A stretch of DNA of 64,000 nucleotides, taken from NCBI RefSeq assembly GCF_900105065.1, contig NZ_LT629749.1:1798001-1862000 (forward strand), in the 5' to 3' direction. This stretch comes from Friedmanniella luteola. GTDB lineage: Bacteria > Actinomycetota > Actinomycetes > Propionibacteriales > Propionibacteriaceae. A model generated the notes under the pieces. The model ran no database searches, had not been told where the DNA came from, and was given only the letters and a program-made list of their open reading frames with translations. The first letter of the stretch is position 1. Each line of letters starts with the position of its first letter. The translations under genes were made by a program, and so were the position numbers. Shown piece after piece: positions 1 to 7,935 of this stretch.

Positions 1-294
1 CGGCTGATGCGCTCGCGGTACGCCGCCTACGCCCTCGGCCGGCTGGACCACGTGCTGCGCACCTGGCACCCGCGGACCCGGCCGCACGAGCTGGGCGACG
101 TGCCGGGGCTGACCTGGACCGGGCTCACGGTGCTGGCTGCGGAGGGCGGGCAGCCGGGTGACGACGAGGGCGTGGTGGAGTTCCTGGCCGCCTACCGGAC
201 GGCGGACGGGCCGGGCGCGCAGCACGAGCGCAGCCGGTTCCGCCGGCGCGCGGGCCGCTGGTTCTACCTCGACGGCGAGCCCGACGGCCACTAG
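1..294 (+). CDS. YchJ-like / NTF2-fold protein, 5'-truncated
   Basis: Only the C-terminal 97 codons are in the window; the frame is open to base 1, so the start lies upstream. The visible part begins RLMRSRYAAYALG and continues RTWHPRTRP, the signature of the central NTF2-like domain of the YchJ/UPF0225 family, in which SEC-C metal-binding motifs usually flank this domain. No C-terminal SEC-C cysteine cluster is seen before the stop, so this may be the shorter actinobacterial form. No biochemical role can be assigned. It converges on the ceoC stop codon, with no spacing between the two genes. Confidence 0.7.
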   Translation, partial: RLMRSRYAAYALGRLDHVLRTWHPRTRPHELGDVPGLTWTGLTVLAAEGGQPGDDEGVVEFLAAYRTADGPGAQHERSRFRRRAGRWFYLDGEPDGH

Positions 295-1011
295 TCAGAT
301 GGTGCCGACCCGCGGCGTCCCGGTGGCCAGGTTGGCCACGGCGATGCCGCCGCGGCGCGGGGAGAGCATGTCGGCGAGCTGCCGCTCGTAGTCCTGGGCG
401 GTGACGAACAGCAGCTCGTCGCCGGTCTCCAGGGTGCCGTCGGTGTCGGGCGCCTGCGCGTGGCCGTCGCGGATGATCGCCACCAGCACCACGTCGCCCG
501 GCCAGTCGAGGTCGCCGATCCGCAGCCCCACGCAGGGGCTGTCGCCGGGCAGCGTCATCTCGACGAGGTTCGCCGCGCCCTCGTGGAACGTCAGCAGCCG
601 GACCAGGTCGCCGACGGTCACCGCCTCCTCGACCAGGGCCGACATCAGCCGGGGGGTGGAGACGGCGACGTCGACGCCCCAGACCTCGTTGAACAGCCAC
701 TCGTTCTTCGGGTGGTTCACCCGGCCGACGGTCCGCGGCACCCCGAACTCGGTCTTGCACAGCAGCGACATGACGAGGTTCGCCTTGTCGTCCCCGGTCG
801 CGGCGATCGCGACGTCGCAGCTGTCGATGCCGGCCTCCTCCAGGGAGGAGAGCTCGCAGGCGTCGGCCAGCAGCCACTCGGCCTGCGGGAGGGTGTCGGA
901 CTTGATGGCCCGGGGGTTCTTGTCGATGAGGAGCACCTCGTGCCCGTTCTCCACGAGCTCGGCGGCGATGGAACGGCCGACGTTGCCGGCTCCGGCGATG
1001 GCCACCCGCAT
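295..1011 (-). CDS. ceoC: TrkA-type potassium-uptake regulatory subunit CeoC
   Basis: The 238-residue protein has an N-terminal Rossmann fold (MRVAIAGAGNVGRSIAAEL, GxGxxG) with an acidic residue ending the second strand (LLIDKNP), which is the RCK_N/TrkA_N nucleotide-binding domain. A C-terminal RCK_C domain (about 150-225) contains ETGDELLFVTA. The family gates Trk/Ktr-type potassium channels in response to nucleotides or c-di-AMP on the cytoplasmic face. It follows ceoB on the same strand after 57 bases, so the two are probably co-transcribed. No TrkH/TrkG membrane subunit is in the window; the only potassium-type permease nearby is the divergent KimA homologue. Confidence 0.88.
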   Translation of the reverse strand: MRVAIAGAGNVGRSIAAELVENGHEVLLIDKNPRAIKSDTLPQAEWLLADACELSSLEEAGIDSCDVAIAATGDDKANLVMSLLCKTEFGVPRTVGRVNHPKNEWLFNEVWGVDVAVSTPRLMSALVEEAVTVGDLVRLLTFHEGAANLVEMTLPGDSPCVGLRIGDLDWPGDVVLVAIIRDGHAQAPDTDGTLETGDELLFVTAQDYERQLADMLSPRRGGIAVANLATGTPRVGTI

Positions 1012-1068
1012 GGTCAGTCCTCTCGGGTCGGGGGTGCGTGGTCGGTCGGCGGTGCGGCCGGGGCCACG

Positions 1069-1737
1069 TCAGCCGGCCCTGGTCACGGGAGGGGACCCGA
1101 GGACGGTCTCGACCGTCGCCAGCCGCGCGTCCTCGACCGCGGCGTAGGCGAGGTCACCGTCCTGGAAGACGGTGCGGCTCTTGGGCACGATGCCGGTGCC
1201 GAGCCGGAACAGGAAGGGGATCCGGGCGCCGGTCGCCTCCTCGAGCTGCTCGACGGTGCGGCCCACCCAGGCGCGGTCGACGTGCACCTCCATCAGCCGG
1301 ACCGAGCCCGACGGGTCCCGCCAGTGCGGCTCGGAGCCGGCGGGCAGCAGCCGGCGCAGCACCTGGTCGGCCGTCCAGCGGACGGTGGCGACGGTGGGGA
1401 TGCCGAGCCGCTCGTAGACCTCGGCGCGTCCCGGGTCGTAGATCCGGGCCACGACGTTGGAGACGTTGAAGGTCTCGCGGACCACCCGGGCGCTGAGGAT
1501 GTTGGAGTTGTCACCGCTGGACACCGCGGCGAAGCCGTCGGCTCCCTCGATGCCCGCCTCCAGCAGCACCTCGCGGTCGAACCCCACGCCCTTGACGGTG
1601 CGGCCCGCGAAGTCGGGGCCCAGCCGGCGGAACGCATCCACGTCGATGTCGACGACGGCGACGGTGTGCCCCCGCTTCTCCAGGCTCCGGGCCAGGCTCG
1701 AGCCGACCCGGCCGCAGCCCATGATCACGATGTGCAC
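1069..1737 (-). CDS. ceoB: TrkA-type potassium-uptake regulatory subunit CeoB
   Basis: This 222-residue RCK protein starts VHIVIMGCGRVGSSLARSL, a GxGxxG nucleotide-binding motif followed by the acidic VVDID turn, and ends with an RCK_C domain (FQDGDLAYAAVE). The open frame runs 62 codons further upstream, but that extension is Arg/Pro-rich with no similarity to the family. GTG at 1737 begins exactly at the fold and has a TAGACT box 7 bases before it, so a leaderless mRNA is likely. It forms a pair with ceoC downstream and is divergent from the KimA-like permease across 100 bases. Confidence 0.88.
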   Translation of the reverse strand: MHIVIMGCGRVGSSLARSLEKRGHTVAVVDIDVDAFRRLGPDFAGRTVKGVGFDREVLLEAGIEGADGFAAVSSGDNSNILSARVVRETFNVSNVVARIYDPGRAEVYERLGIPTVATVRWTADQVLRRLLPAGSEPHWRDPSGSVRLMEVHVDRAWVGRTVEQLEEATGARIPFLFRLGTGIVPKSRTVFQDGDLAYAAVEDARLATVETVLGSPPVTRAG

Positions 1738-1744
1738 CCTCGGG

Positions 1745-1750
1745 AGTCTA
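1745..1750 (-). promoter_or_regulatory. -10 box of ceoBC
   Basis: TAGACT on the minus strand fits TANNNT and ends 7 bases before the ceoB GTG, so transcription should begin at the start codon. Confidence 0.5.
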
Positions 1751-1823
1751 GGAGCACGACGCCCCGTCCGTGCCCCCGGGCGGGGCGCGCCCCGCCTGCG
1801 CGTCCGAGCGGCCCCGGAGCGAT

Positions 1824-1829
1824 TAGGCT
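1824..1829 (+). promoter_or_regulatory. -10 box of the KimA-like permease
   Basis: TAGGCT fits TANNNT and lies 8 bases before GTG 1838. Together with the ceoB box it makes a compact divergent promoter. Confidence 0.5.
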
Positions 1830-1837
1830 CCTCAGAC

Positions 1838-3847
1838 GTGGCCACCCTGTCCGACATCAGCAAGCGGCTGCTGGTCGGGCGGAAGCTCCGCAGCAGCCAG
1901 ATGGGCGAGACCCTGCTGCCCAAGCGGATCGCCCTGCCCGTCTTCGCGTCCGACGCGCTCTCCTCGGTCGCCTACGCGCCCGACGAGATCCTGCTGACCC
2001 TGTCGCTGGCGGGGCTGGCGGCCTACGCCTTCTCCTGGAAGATCGCCATCGCGGTCGCCGTGGTCATGCTCGTGGTCGTCGCGTCCTACCGCCAGAACGT
2101 GCACGCCTACCCCTCCGGCGGCGGGGACTACGAGGTGGCCACGGTCAACCTGGGGCCCAACGCCGGCCTGACCGTCGGCAGCGCCCTGATGGTCGACTAC
2201 GTCCTCACGGTGGCGGTGTCCATCTCCTCGGGGGTGCAGAACGCCAAGTCGGTGCCGCTGCTGCACTTCCTCGACGGCCACGAGGCCCTGGCGGCCTCGA
2301 TCGCCGTCATCGTGCTGATGGCGCTCAACCTGCGCGGGGTGCGCGAGTCCGGCGGCGTCTTCGCGGTCCCCACCTACTGCTTCATGGTCGGCGTGCTCGT
2401 GATGGTCGGCTACGGCCTGTTCCGGATCCTCGTGCTCGGCGAGCCGCTGCAGGCGGAGAGCGCGAAGTTCGGCATCGAGCCCGACCCCCAGTACGCCGCC
2501 TTCACCGGCTTCGCCATGGTGGCCCTGCTGGCCCGCACCTTCTCCTCCGGCTGCGCGGCGCTGACCGGCGTCGAGGCGATCTCCAACGGCGTGCCGGCGT
2601 TCCGCCAGCCCAAGAGCAAGAACGCGGCCACCACCCTGCTGCTGCTGGGGACGGTGGCGGTCACGATGCTCGTCGGCGTCGTGGTGCTCGCCCGGCTGAC
2701 CGGGGTGAAGCTCATCGACGCCGGTCGCTCGTACTACACCCTCGACGGCCAGCGGGTCGAGGTGATCGAGAAGACCGGCATCGCCCAGCTGGCCGACGTG
2801 GTGTTCTCCGACTTCCGGCCGGGCTTCTACTTCGTCATCGCCGCGACGTTCATCATCTTGTTCCTGGCCGCGAACACCGCCTTCAACGGCTTCCCGGTGC
2901 TGGGCTCGATCCTGGCCAAGGACGGCTACCTGCCCCGCCAGCTGCACACCCGCGGCGACCGGCTGGCCTACAGCAACGGCATCGTCGTCCTGGCCTTCAT
3001 GGCCGTCGTGCTGATCGTGGCGTTCGACGCCGACGTGACCGCACTCATCCAGCTCTACGTGGTGGGGGTGTTCGTCTCCTTCACCGTCAGCCAGCTGGGC
3101 ATGCTGCGGCACTGGACGCGGCTGCTGAAGGACGAGGTCGACCCCGCCGCCCGCGCGAGGATGCGCCGCTCGCGGGTCATCAACGCCGTCGGCCTGACCA
3201 TGACCGGCACCGTGCTCGTGATCGTGCTGCTGAGCAAGTTCACCCAGGGCGCCTACATCGCCATCATCGCCATGGCCGCGATCTTTCTGCTCATGAAGGG
3301 CATCCGCCGGCACTACCAGCGGGTGTCGGAGGAGACCGCGCTCGTCGAGGGCGAGGACCGGACGCTCCCCAGCCGGGTCCGCGCCATCGTCCTGGTCTCC
3401 AAGCTGCACAAGCCGACGCTGCGGGCGCTCGCCTTCGCCAAGGCCGCCCGGCCCAGCACGCTGGAAGCGCTCACCGTCGACGTCGACGAGGAGGAGACGT
3501 CCCGGCTGGTGAACGCGTGGGAGGAGGCCGGGATCAAGACCCCGCTCAAGGTCATCGCCTCGCCCTACCGGGAGGTGACCAACCCGATCCTCGACTACGT
3601 GCGCAACGTGCGCTCGGAGAGCCCGCGCGACGTCGTCACGGTCTACATCCCCGAGTACGTCGTCGGCCACTGGTGGGAGCAGATCCTGCACAACCAGAGC
3701 GCCCTGCGGCTCAAGGGCCGGCTGCTGTTCACCCCCGGCGTCATGGTCACCTCGGTGCCGTACCTGCTGGAGTCCTCCGGCAAGGCCAAGGAGCGGCTGG
3801 AGCGGGAGACGCTGAACGACAACGCCCGCCGGTCGCTGCGCGGGTGA
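1838..3847 (+). CDS. KimA-like potassium/proton symporter (APC superfamily)
   Basis: The 669-residue polytopic protein has about a dozen hydrophobic segments (residues ~30-490) and a soluble C-terminal domain (~513-640). The N-terminal RLLVGRKLRSSQ and FASDALSSVAYAPDEIL match the hallmark start of the KimA (YdaO) family, high-affinity potassium importers controlled by c-di-AMP through the cytoplasmic tail. The tail has a universal-stress-like fold (RAIVLVSKLHKPTLRALAFA). Many databases call such genes simply amino acid permease; family membership rests on motif recall, and substrate is inferred. GTG 1838 is preferred over upstream starts because homology begins there. Its stop overlaps the next start (GTGA), so it is translationally coupled to the methyltransferase. 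Confidence 0.8.
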   Translation: MATLSDISKRLLVGRKLRSSQMGETLLPKRIALPVFASDALSSVAYAPDEILLTLSLAGLAAYAFSWKIAIAVAVVMLVVVASYRQNVHAYPSGGGDYEVATVNLGPNAGLTVGSALMVDYVLTVAVSISSGVQNAKSVPLLHFLDGHEALAASIAVIVLMALNLRGVRESGGVFAVPTYCFMVGVLVMVGYGLFRILVLGEPLQAESAKFGIEPDPQYAAFTGFAMVALLARTFSSGCAALTGVEAISNGVPAFRQPKSKNAATTLLLLGTVAVTMLVGVVVLARLTGVKLIDAGRSYYTLDGQRVEVIEKTGIAQLADVVFSDFRPGFYFVIAATFIILFLAANTAFNGFPVLGSILAKDGYLPRQLHTRGDRLAYSNGIVVLAFMAVVLIVAFDADVTALIQLYVVGVFVSFTVSQLGMLRHWTRLLKDEVDPAARARMRRSRVINAVGLTMTGTVLVIVLLSKFTQGAYIAIIAMAAIFLLMKGIRRHYQRVSEETALVEGEDRTLPSRVRAIVLVSKLHKPTLRALAFAKAARPSTLEALTVDVDEEETSRLVNAWEEAGIKTPLKVIASPYREVTNPILDYVRNVRSESPRDVVTVYIPEYVVGHWWEQILHNQSALRLKGRLLFTPGVMVTSVPYLLESSGKAKERLERETLNDNARRSLRG

Positions 3848-5064
3848 GCACCACCGTGACCCCGGGCGCCCTGCTGGGACCCGTCGAGGTGGGGCCGGTG
3901 GCGCACGGCGGCCACTGCGTCGCGCGCCTCCCGCTGGAGGGCGAGCCGGAGGGCTCCGGCGGGGGTCGGGTGGTGTTCGTCCGGCACACCCTGCCGGGGG
4001 AGCGGGTGATGGTCCGGGTCACCGACGACAGCCACGCCTCGTTCTGGCGCGCCGACGCCGTCCAGGTGCTGGAGGCCAGCCCGGACCGCGTGGTCCCGCC
4101 GTGCCCGGTGGCCCGCCCCGGGCTGTGCGGTGGCTGCGACTTCCAGCACGTCGACCTGCCCGCCCAGCGGCGGCTGAAGACGGCCGTGGTCGCCGAGCAG
4201 CTGCAGCGACTGGCCGGGGTCGACTGGGACGGCGAGGTGGTCGGCGTCGACACCCCCGAGACCGCCGACGGGCTGCACTGGCGGACCCGGATGCGCTACC
4301 AGGTCGACGACGACGGCCGGGCCGGGCTGCGCGCCCACCGCTCGCACGAGGTCGTGCCGCTGCCCGACGGCGGCTGCCCCATCGCCTCCCGCGCCACCCC
4401 GGCCGTCACCGGGACCCGCTGGTCACCCGGGGCGGAGCTGGTGGCCGTGGCCGCCGCCGACGGCCCGGCGCTGCTGGTCGACGGCCAGGTCCGCCAGGGC
4501 GGCACCGAGGTCGTCGAGGCGGCGGCCGGGCGCCGCTTCGAGGTCGCCACCGACGGCTTCTGGCAGGTGCACCCGGCCGCCGCCGCCACCCTGATGGACG
4601 CCGTGCTCGACGGGCTGGCGCCGCAGCCGGGCGAGCGGGCCTTCGACCTCTACTGCGGCGTCGGGCTCTTCGCCGGCGCGCTCGCCGCGGCGGGCTGCCG
4701 GGTCTGGGGCCTCGAGGCCGGGCACGGCGCCGTCCTGGCCGCCCGGCGCAACCTCGAGGAGTTCGGCGACCGGGTGCGGCTGCGCGCCGACCGCGTCGAG
4801 CGCGGGCTGACCAAGCTGCCCGGACGCGCCGACCTCGTCGTTCTCGACCCACCCCGCAGCGGCGCCGGCAAGCAGGTGGTGGCGGGTGTCCTGGCCCGCC
4901 GTCCGCGCGCGGTGGCCTACGTCGCCTGCGACCCGGCCGCCCTCGCCCGCGACCTCGCCACCGCCGTGCGGCACGGCTACGCGCCGACCAGCATCCGCGG
5001 CTTCGACCTGTTCCCCATGACCCAGCACGTCGAGTGCGTCGCCGTCCTGCAACCCGCCGGATAG
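3844..5064 (+). CDS. TRAM-domain RNA (uracil-5-)-methyltransferase, TrmA/RlmD family
   Basis: The 406-residue protein has an N-terminal TRAM domain (~8-75), then cysteines C87, C98, C101 and C178 in the pattern that holds a 4Fe-4S cluster in RlmD/RumA enzymes. The SAM-binding motif is FDLYCGVGLF (~267) and the catalytic segment YVACDPAALARD has C362 as nucleophile. Such enzymes make m5U in rRNA or tRNA using SAM; which RNA is modified cannot be told from sequence. The start GTG overlaps the permease stop by four bases. The pairing of this gene with a KimA-like permease and ceoBC is recalled from other actinobacteria. Confidence 0.85.
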   Translation: MSTTVTPGALLGPVEVGPVAHGGHCVARLPLEGEPEGSGGGRVVFVRHTLPGERVMVRVTDDSHASFWRADAVQVLEASPDRVVPPCPVARPGLCGGCDFQHVDLPAQRRLKTAVVAEQLQRLAGVDWDGEVVGVDTPETADGLHWRTRMRYQVDDDGRAGLRAHRSHEVVPLPDGGCPIASRATPAVTGTRWSPGAELVAVAAADGPALLVDGQVRQGGTEVVEAAAGRRFEVATDGFWQVHPAAAATLMDAVLDGLAPQPGERAFDLYCGVGLFAGALAAAGCRVWGLEAGHGAVLAARRNLEEFGDRVRLRADRVERGLTKLPGRADLVVLDPPRSGAGKQVVAGVLARRPRAVAYVACDPAALARDLATAVRHGYAPTSIRGFDLFPMTQHVECVAVLQPAG

Positions 5065-5157
5065 GGGTTTCGGGCGGCGGCTAGCCTTGACCCGGTCGTC
5101 GCGAGCGCGGGGACGACGGAGGGCAGTCGCCCCCGTCGAGCAGCGCGAGGAGCGTCG

Positions 5158-5583
5158 ATGGTGTCCAGGTCGCGGATCCCGCGCTCACTCGGAGTCGGTC
5201 TCGCGACCGCCTTCCTCGCCTCCGGGGTGGTCACCGCCTGCGCGAGCGAGCAGGAGACCTACACCGAGGACGTCTACTGCGCCACCGAGGACGGCACGAT
5301 CATCGACGAGAAGTACTGCGACGACGAGCGCTCGGGGGGCTTCGGCGGCGGCTTCATCTGGATCGGCGGCTTCGGCGGCGGCTGGGGTCCCGGCTACCGG
5401 CTCCCGGCCAGCCAGCGCACGGCCAGCATGCCCTACAACGACGCGGCGGCCCGGCAGCGTGCCGGCCTGCCGGCCACCGGCCGGGTGACCGGCAGCGGCG
5501 GGCTGGGCGGGAAGGTCACCAAGACGCGGGCCTCGAAGGGTGGCGGCTTCGGCGGCTCGTCCCGGGGCGGGAGCGGCAGCTGA
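5158..5583 (+). CDS. DUF1190/YgiB-like lipoprotein
   Basis: The 141-residue precursor has a signal peptide (MVSRSRIPRS, then a hydrophobic stretch) ending in the lipobox VTAC, so Cys28 should be lipidated and the protein anchored outside the membrane. The mature part has two more cysteines (VYCATED, EKYCDD) and a Gly-rich second half ending KGGGFGGSSRGGSGS. This resembles the YgiB/YjfM (DUF1190) family, whose members also end in a Gly/Ser-rich GGFG tail. A GAGGAG ribosome site precedes ATG 5158. Its stop overlaps the ligase start by one base (TGATG). The family link rests mainly on architecture and neighbours. Confidence 0.68.
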   Translation: MVSRSRIPRSLGVGLATAFLASGVVTACASEQETYTEDVYCATEDGTIIDEKYCDDERSGGFGGGFIWIGGFGGGWGPGYRLPASQRTASMPYNDAAARQRAGLPATGRVTGSGGLGGKVTKTRASKGGGFGGSSRGGSGS

Positions 5584-6962
5584 TGGAGCGTCGTCCGAGC
5601 GGCGTCGTCCGCGAGAACTGGCCGGAGATCGTCACCGAGCAGGGGCTCACCTACTGGCAGACCCTGCTGCCCGACGGCAGCACGCGGTCGTACTGGAGCG
5701 AGAGCGCCCACTACGCGTTCAGCGCCGCCGAGGTCGAGCAGATGCACGCCGACCTCGAGACGCTGCTCGACATGTTCGTCACGGCCGGGGACTTCATGCT
5801 GGCCCACCCCGAGCTGATGGACCGGATGGGCATCCCGGGCTTCGCGCGGCTGGAGATCGCCCGCAGCTGGGACCGCCGCGACGCCCAGGGCGAGCCGGTC
5901 GACTGGGGCAGCGTCTACGGCCGGATCGACGCCGTCTACGGCGGCAACCGCTTCCTCGACCTGCAGACCACCGACGCCCAGGACAAGTTCGACGACGCGC
6001 TGGGCCGCATCCGGCTGTACGAGTTCAACGCCGACACCCCGACCTCGCTGCTCGAGACCGCGATCGTCCAGTGGAGCTGGTTCGAGGCGACGAAGCAGGG
6101 CGAGGACCAGTGGAACGGCGTCTTCGAGATGCTGGTCGACGCGTGGAAGCGCAACCTGGCCCACGCCGAGCGCGAGCTGGGCCGCAAGCCCGTCGTCTAC
6201 TTCGCCTGCACCTGGTACGACAACCTGCTGCCGGAGTTCGTCGAGGCCGTCCCGGCGGAGCAGCGGGCCGAGATCCGCGTCGAGGACTGCTCCTACGAGG
6301 ACCTGCAGAACCTGCGGGTGATGCAGGAGACCTGCCGGCAGGCGGGCTATGAGACGGAGTGGCTCTACGTCGAGCAGATCCACCTGGGTGCGGACGGCCG
6401 CTTCTACGACGGCCGCTTCCCCGACGGCGAGCAGCGGCACCTCGACGTGGTGTTCAAGCTGCACGCCTGGGAGCACATCTGCGCGGAGCCGTTCGGCGAG
6501 GCCGTGTTCGCCGACATGGCCAAGCCCGGCGGGACGATCTGGATCGAGCCGCCCTACAAGATGCTCTGGTCGAACAAGGGCCTGCTGCCGGTGCTCTGGC
6601 AGCTCTTCGGCCGCGACGCCGAGCGGAGCAAGCTGCTGATCCCCGCCTGGTTCGACGGCGACCAGCCCGAGGGGCTGGCCAGCTACGTGCGCAAGCCGCT
6701 GCTGGGGCGCGAGGGCGCCAACGTCACCGTGGTCGTCGACGGCGAGACCGTGCTGAGCACCCCCGGTCCCTACGGGGACCAGGCGTGCGTGGTGCAGGCG
6801 TACGCGCCGCCGCCCGACTTCGTCGGCTTCGAGGGCGACAACTACCCGACCCTGGGCCTCTGGTACGTCGACGGCGAGCCGGCCGGGCTGGACCTCCGGG
6901 AGAGCCCGGGCGTCGTCGTCGACAACCTCAGCGTCTTCGTGCCGCACGTCATCCGGGGCTGA
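5583..6962 (+). CDS. Glutathionylspermidine synthase-like ATP-grasp ligase (YgiC/YjfC family)
   Basis: This 459-residue protein aligns by eye with the ATP-grasp half of glutathionylspermidine synthase (RENWPEIVTEQGLTYWQ; RLYEFNADTPTSLLET; GGTIWIEPPYKMLWSNKGLLP; FVGFEGDNYPTLGLWYVDG). The family joins a carboxylate to an amine via an acyl phosphate. Stand-alone YgiC-type members lack the amidase half of the E. coli bifunctional enzyme. Actinobacteria normally use mycothiol rather than glutathione, so glutathionylspermidine is an unlikely product; an amide bond on a peptide or on the partner lipoprotein is possible (inference). It is translationally coupled to the DUF1190 gene upstream, with DUF350 28 bases downstream. 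Confidence 0.82.
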   Translation: MERRPSGVVRENWPEIVTEQGLTYWQTLLPDGSTRSYWSESAHYAFSAAEVEQMHADLETLLDMFVTAGDFMLAHPELMDRMGIPGFARLEIARSWDRRDAQGEPVDWGSVYGRIDAVYGGNRFLDLQTTDAQDKFDDALGRIRLYEFNADTPTSLLETAIVQWSWFEATKQGEDQWNGVFEMLVDAWKRNLAHAERELGRKPVVYFACTWYDNLLPEFVEAVPAEQRAEIRVEDCSYEDLQNLRVMQETCRQAGYETEWLYVEQIHLGADGRFYDGRFPDGEQRHLDVVFKLHAWEHICAEPFGEAVFADMAKPGGTIWIEPPYKMLWSNKGLLPVLWQLFGRDAERSKLLIPAWFDGDQPEGLASYVRKPLLGREGANVTVVVDGETVLSTPGPYGDQACVVQAYAPPPDFVGFEGDNYPTLGLWYVDGEPAGLDLRESPGVVVDNLSVFVPHVIRG

Positions 6963-6990
6963 GCGCCCTCCCCACCACCGAGGAGGACCC

Positions 6991-7866
6991 GTGCTCGACT
7001 ACCTGCGCGCCACCCTGGAGAACGCGCCGCCCGCGGCGGCCAGCCTGCTGCTGACCCTGGTCGCGGGCGGCCTGCTGTGGTTCGTCCACAACCGGCTGAC
7101 CCGGTTCGACGACCACCAGGTGCTGTTCCGCGACGGCAACGCCGCCTACCTCGTGCAGCGCGCCGCCCTGGTGCTCGGGTTCGGGGTCGCCGCGCTGCCG
7201 CCGACCACCCGGACGGCCGACGACCTGCCCTGGTCCAGCCTGATCGGCCAGGCCTACGAGCTGGCCTGGGTGGTGGTCGCCTTCGTCGCGGTCCGCTACG
7301 TCGTCGACCTCGTGCTGCTGCGCCGGGTCGCCAACGACGAGGAGCTGCTCCGCGGCAACGTCGCCCTCGGGGTGGTGGAGGCCGGCTTCTACCTCGGCTT
7401 CGGCTTCATCCTCAACGGCTCGCTGACCGGCGCGTCGCCGACGGTGACCCAGGGCCTGGCCAGCACCGTCGTCTTCGGCTGCCTCGGGCTGGCCCTCGTG
7501 GTGGCCGTGTTCTGGCTGCACGAGGCCGTCACCCCGTGGAGCATCCGCGAGGAGCTGCGGGTCGGCGGCCTGACCGCGGCCTTCGAGGCGGCCGGCGTCC
7601 TGGTCGCGGTCGGCGTCGTCGTCCGCGAGGGGGTGGCGGGCGACTTCACCGGCTGGGTCGTCGGCTTCGAGGCGTTCACGGTGACCGCCGTCGTCGCCGT
7701 GCTCACGCTCTACCTGTTCCGCTGGGTCGCCAACCGGCTGCTGCTGCGCGGACTCACCCTCGCCACCATCCAGCGTGAGCACCGGGTCGTCGCCTCGGCC
7801 TTCTCCGCCGTCGTCACGGTGGTCGTCGCCGTGCTGGTCGCCGCGGTGGTCCGCACCCAGCTCTGA
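6991..7866 (+). CDS. DUF350 membrane protein (YjfL-like, duplicated)
   Basis: The 291-residue protein is almost entirely hydrophobic with about eight membrane segments. It seems to consist of two DUF350 repeats: both halves show a polar N-terminal loop followed by three or four helices, and its length is about twice that of single-repeat YjfL. No catalytic motif is visible. GTG 6991 has an excellent ribosome site (GAGGAGG) eight bases upstream. It is the last gene of the operon with the ligase and DUF1190 lipoprotein, which suggests a membrane platform or transporter for the ligase product (inference). Confidence 0.75.
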   Translation: MLDYLRATLENAPPAAASLLLTLVAGGLLWFVHNRLTRFDDHQVLFRDGNAAYLVQRAALVLGFGVAALPPTTRTADDLPWSSLIGQAYELAWVVVAFVAVRYVVDLVLLRRVANDEELLRGNVALGVVEAGFYLGFGFILNGSLTGASPTVTQGLASTVVFGCLGLALVVAVFWLHEAVTPWSIREELRVGGLTAAFEAAGVLVAVGVVVREGVAGDFTGWVVGFEAFTVTAVVAVLTLYLFRWVANRLLLRGLTLATIQREHRVVASAFSAVVTVVVAVLVAAVVRTQL

Positions 7867-7935
7867 GGTCGGCCCGGCGCCGACGTGTCAGACGTGAGGT
7901 GACCAGGGGTCGACCCAGTTCTGTCAACTCGGTCC

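Noticed and set aside
460-5064. A 1534-codon open frame across ceoC, ceoB, the permease and the methyltransferase
   Set aside because: Only its last 406 codons match a protein family; the rest is antisense or out of frame to real genes and Arg/Gly-rich.
5158-7866. Genuine glutathionylspermidine biosynthesis
   Set aside because: No amidase domain is fused and no glutathione or spermidine genes are in the window; a different substrate is more likely.
7868-7884. Terminator between DUF350 and S9 peptidase genes (GTCGGC/GCCGAC)
   Set aside because: Only six-base arms in G/C-rich DNA; too weak to call.
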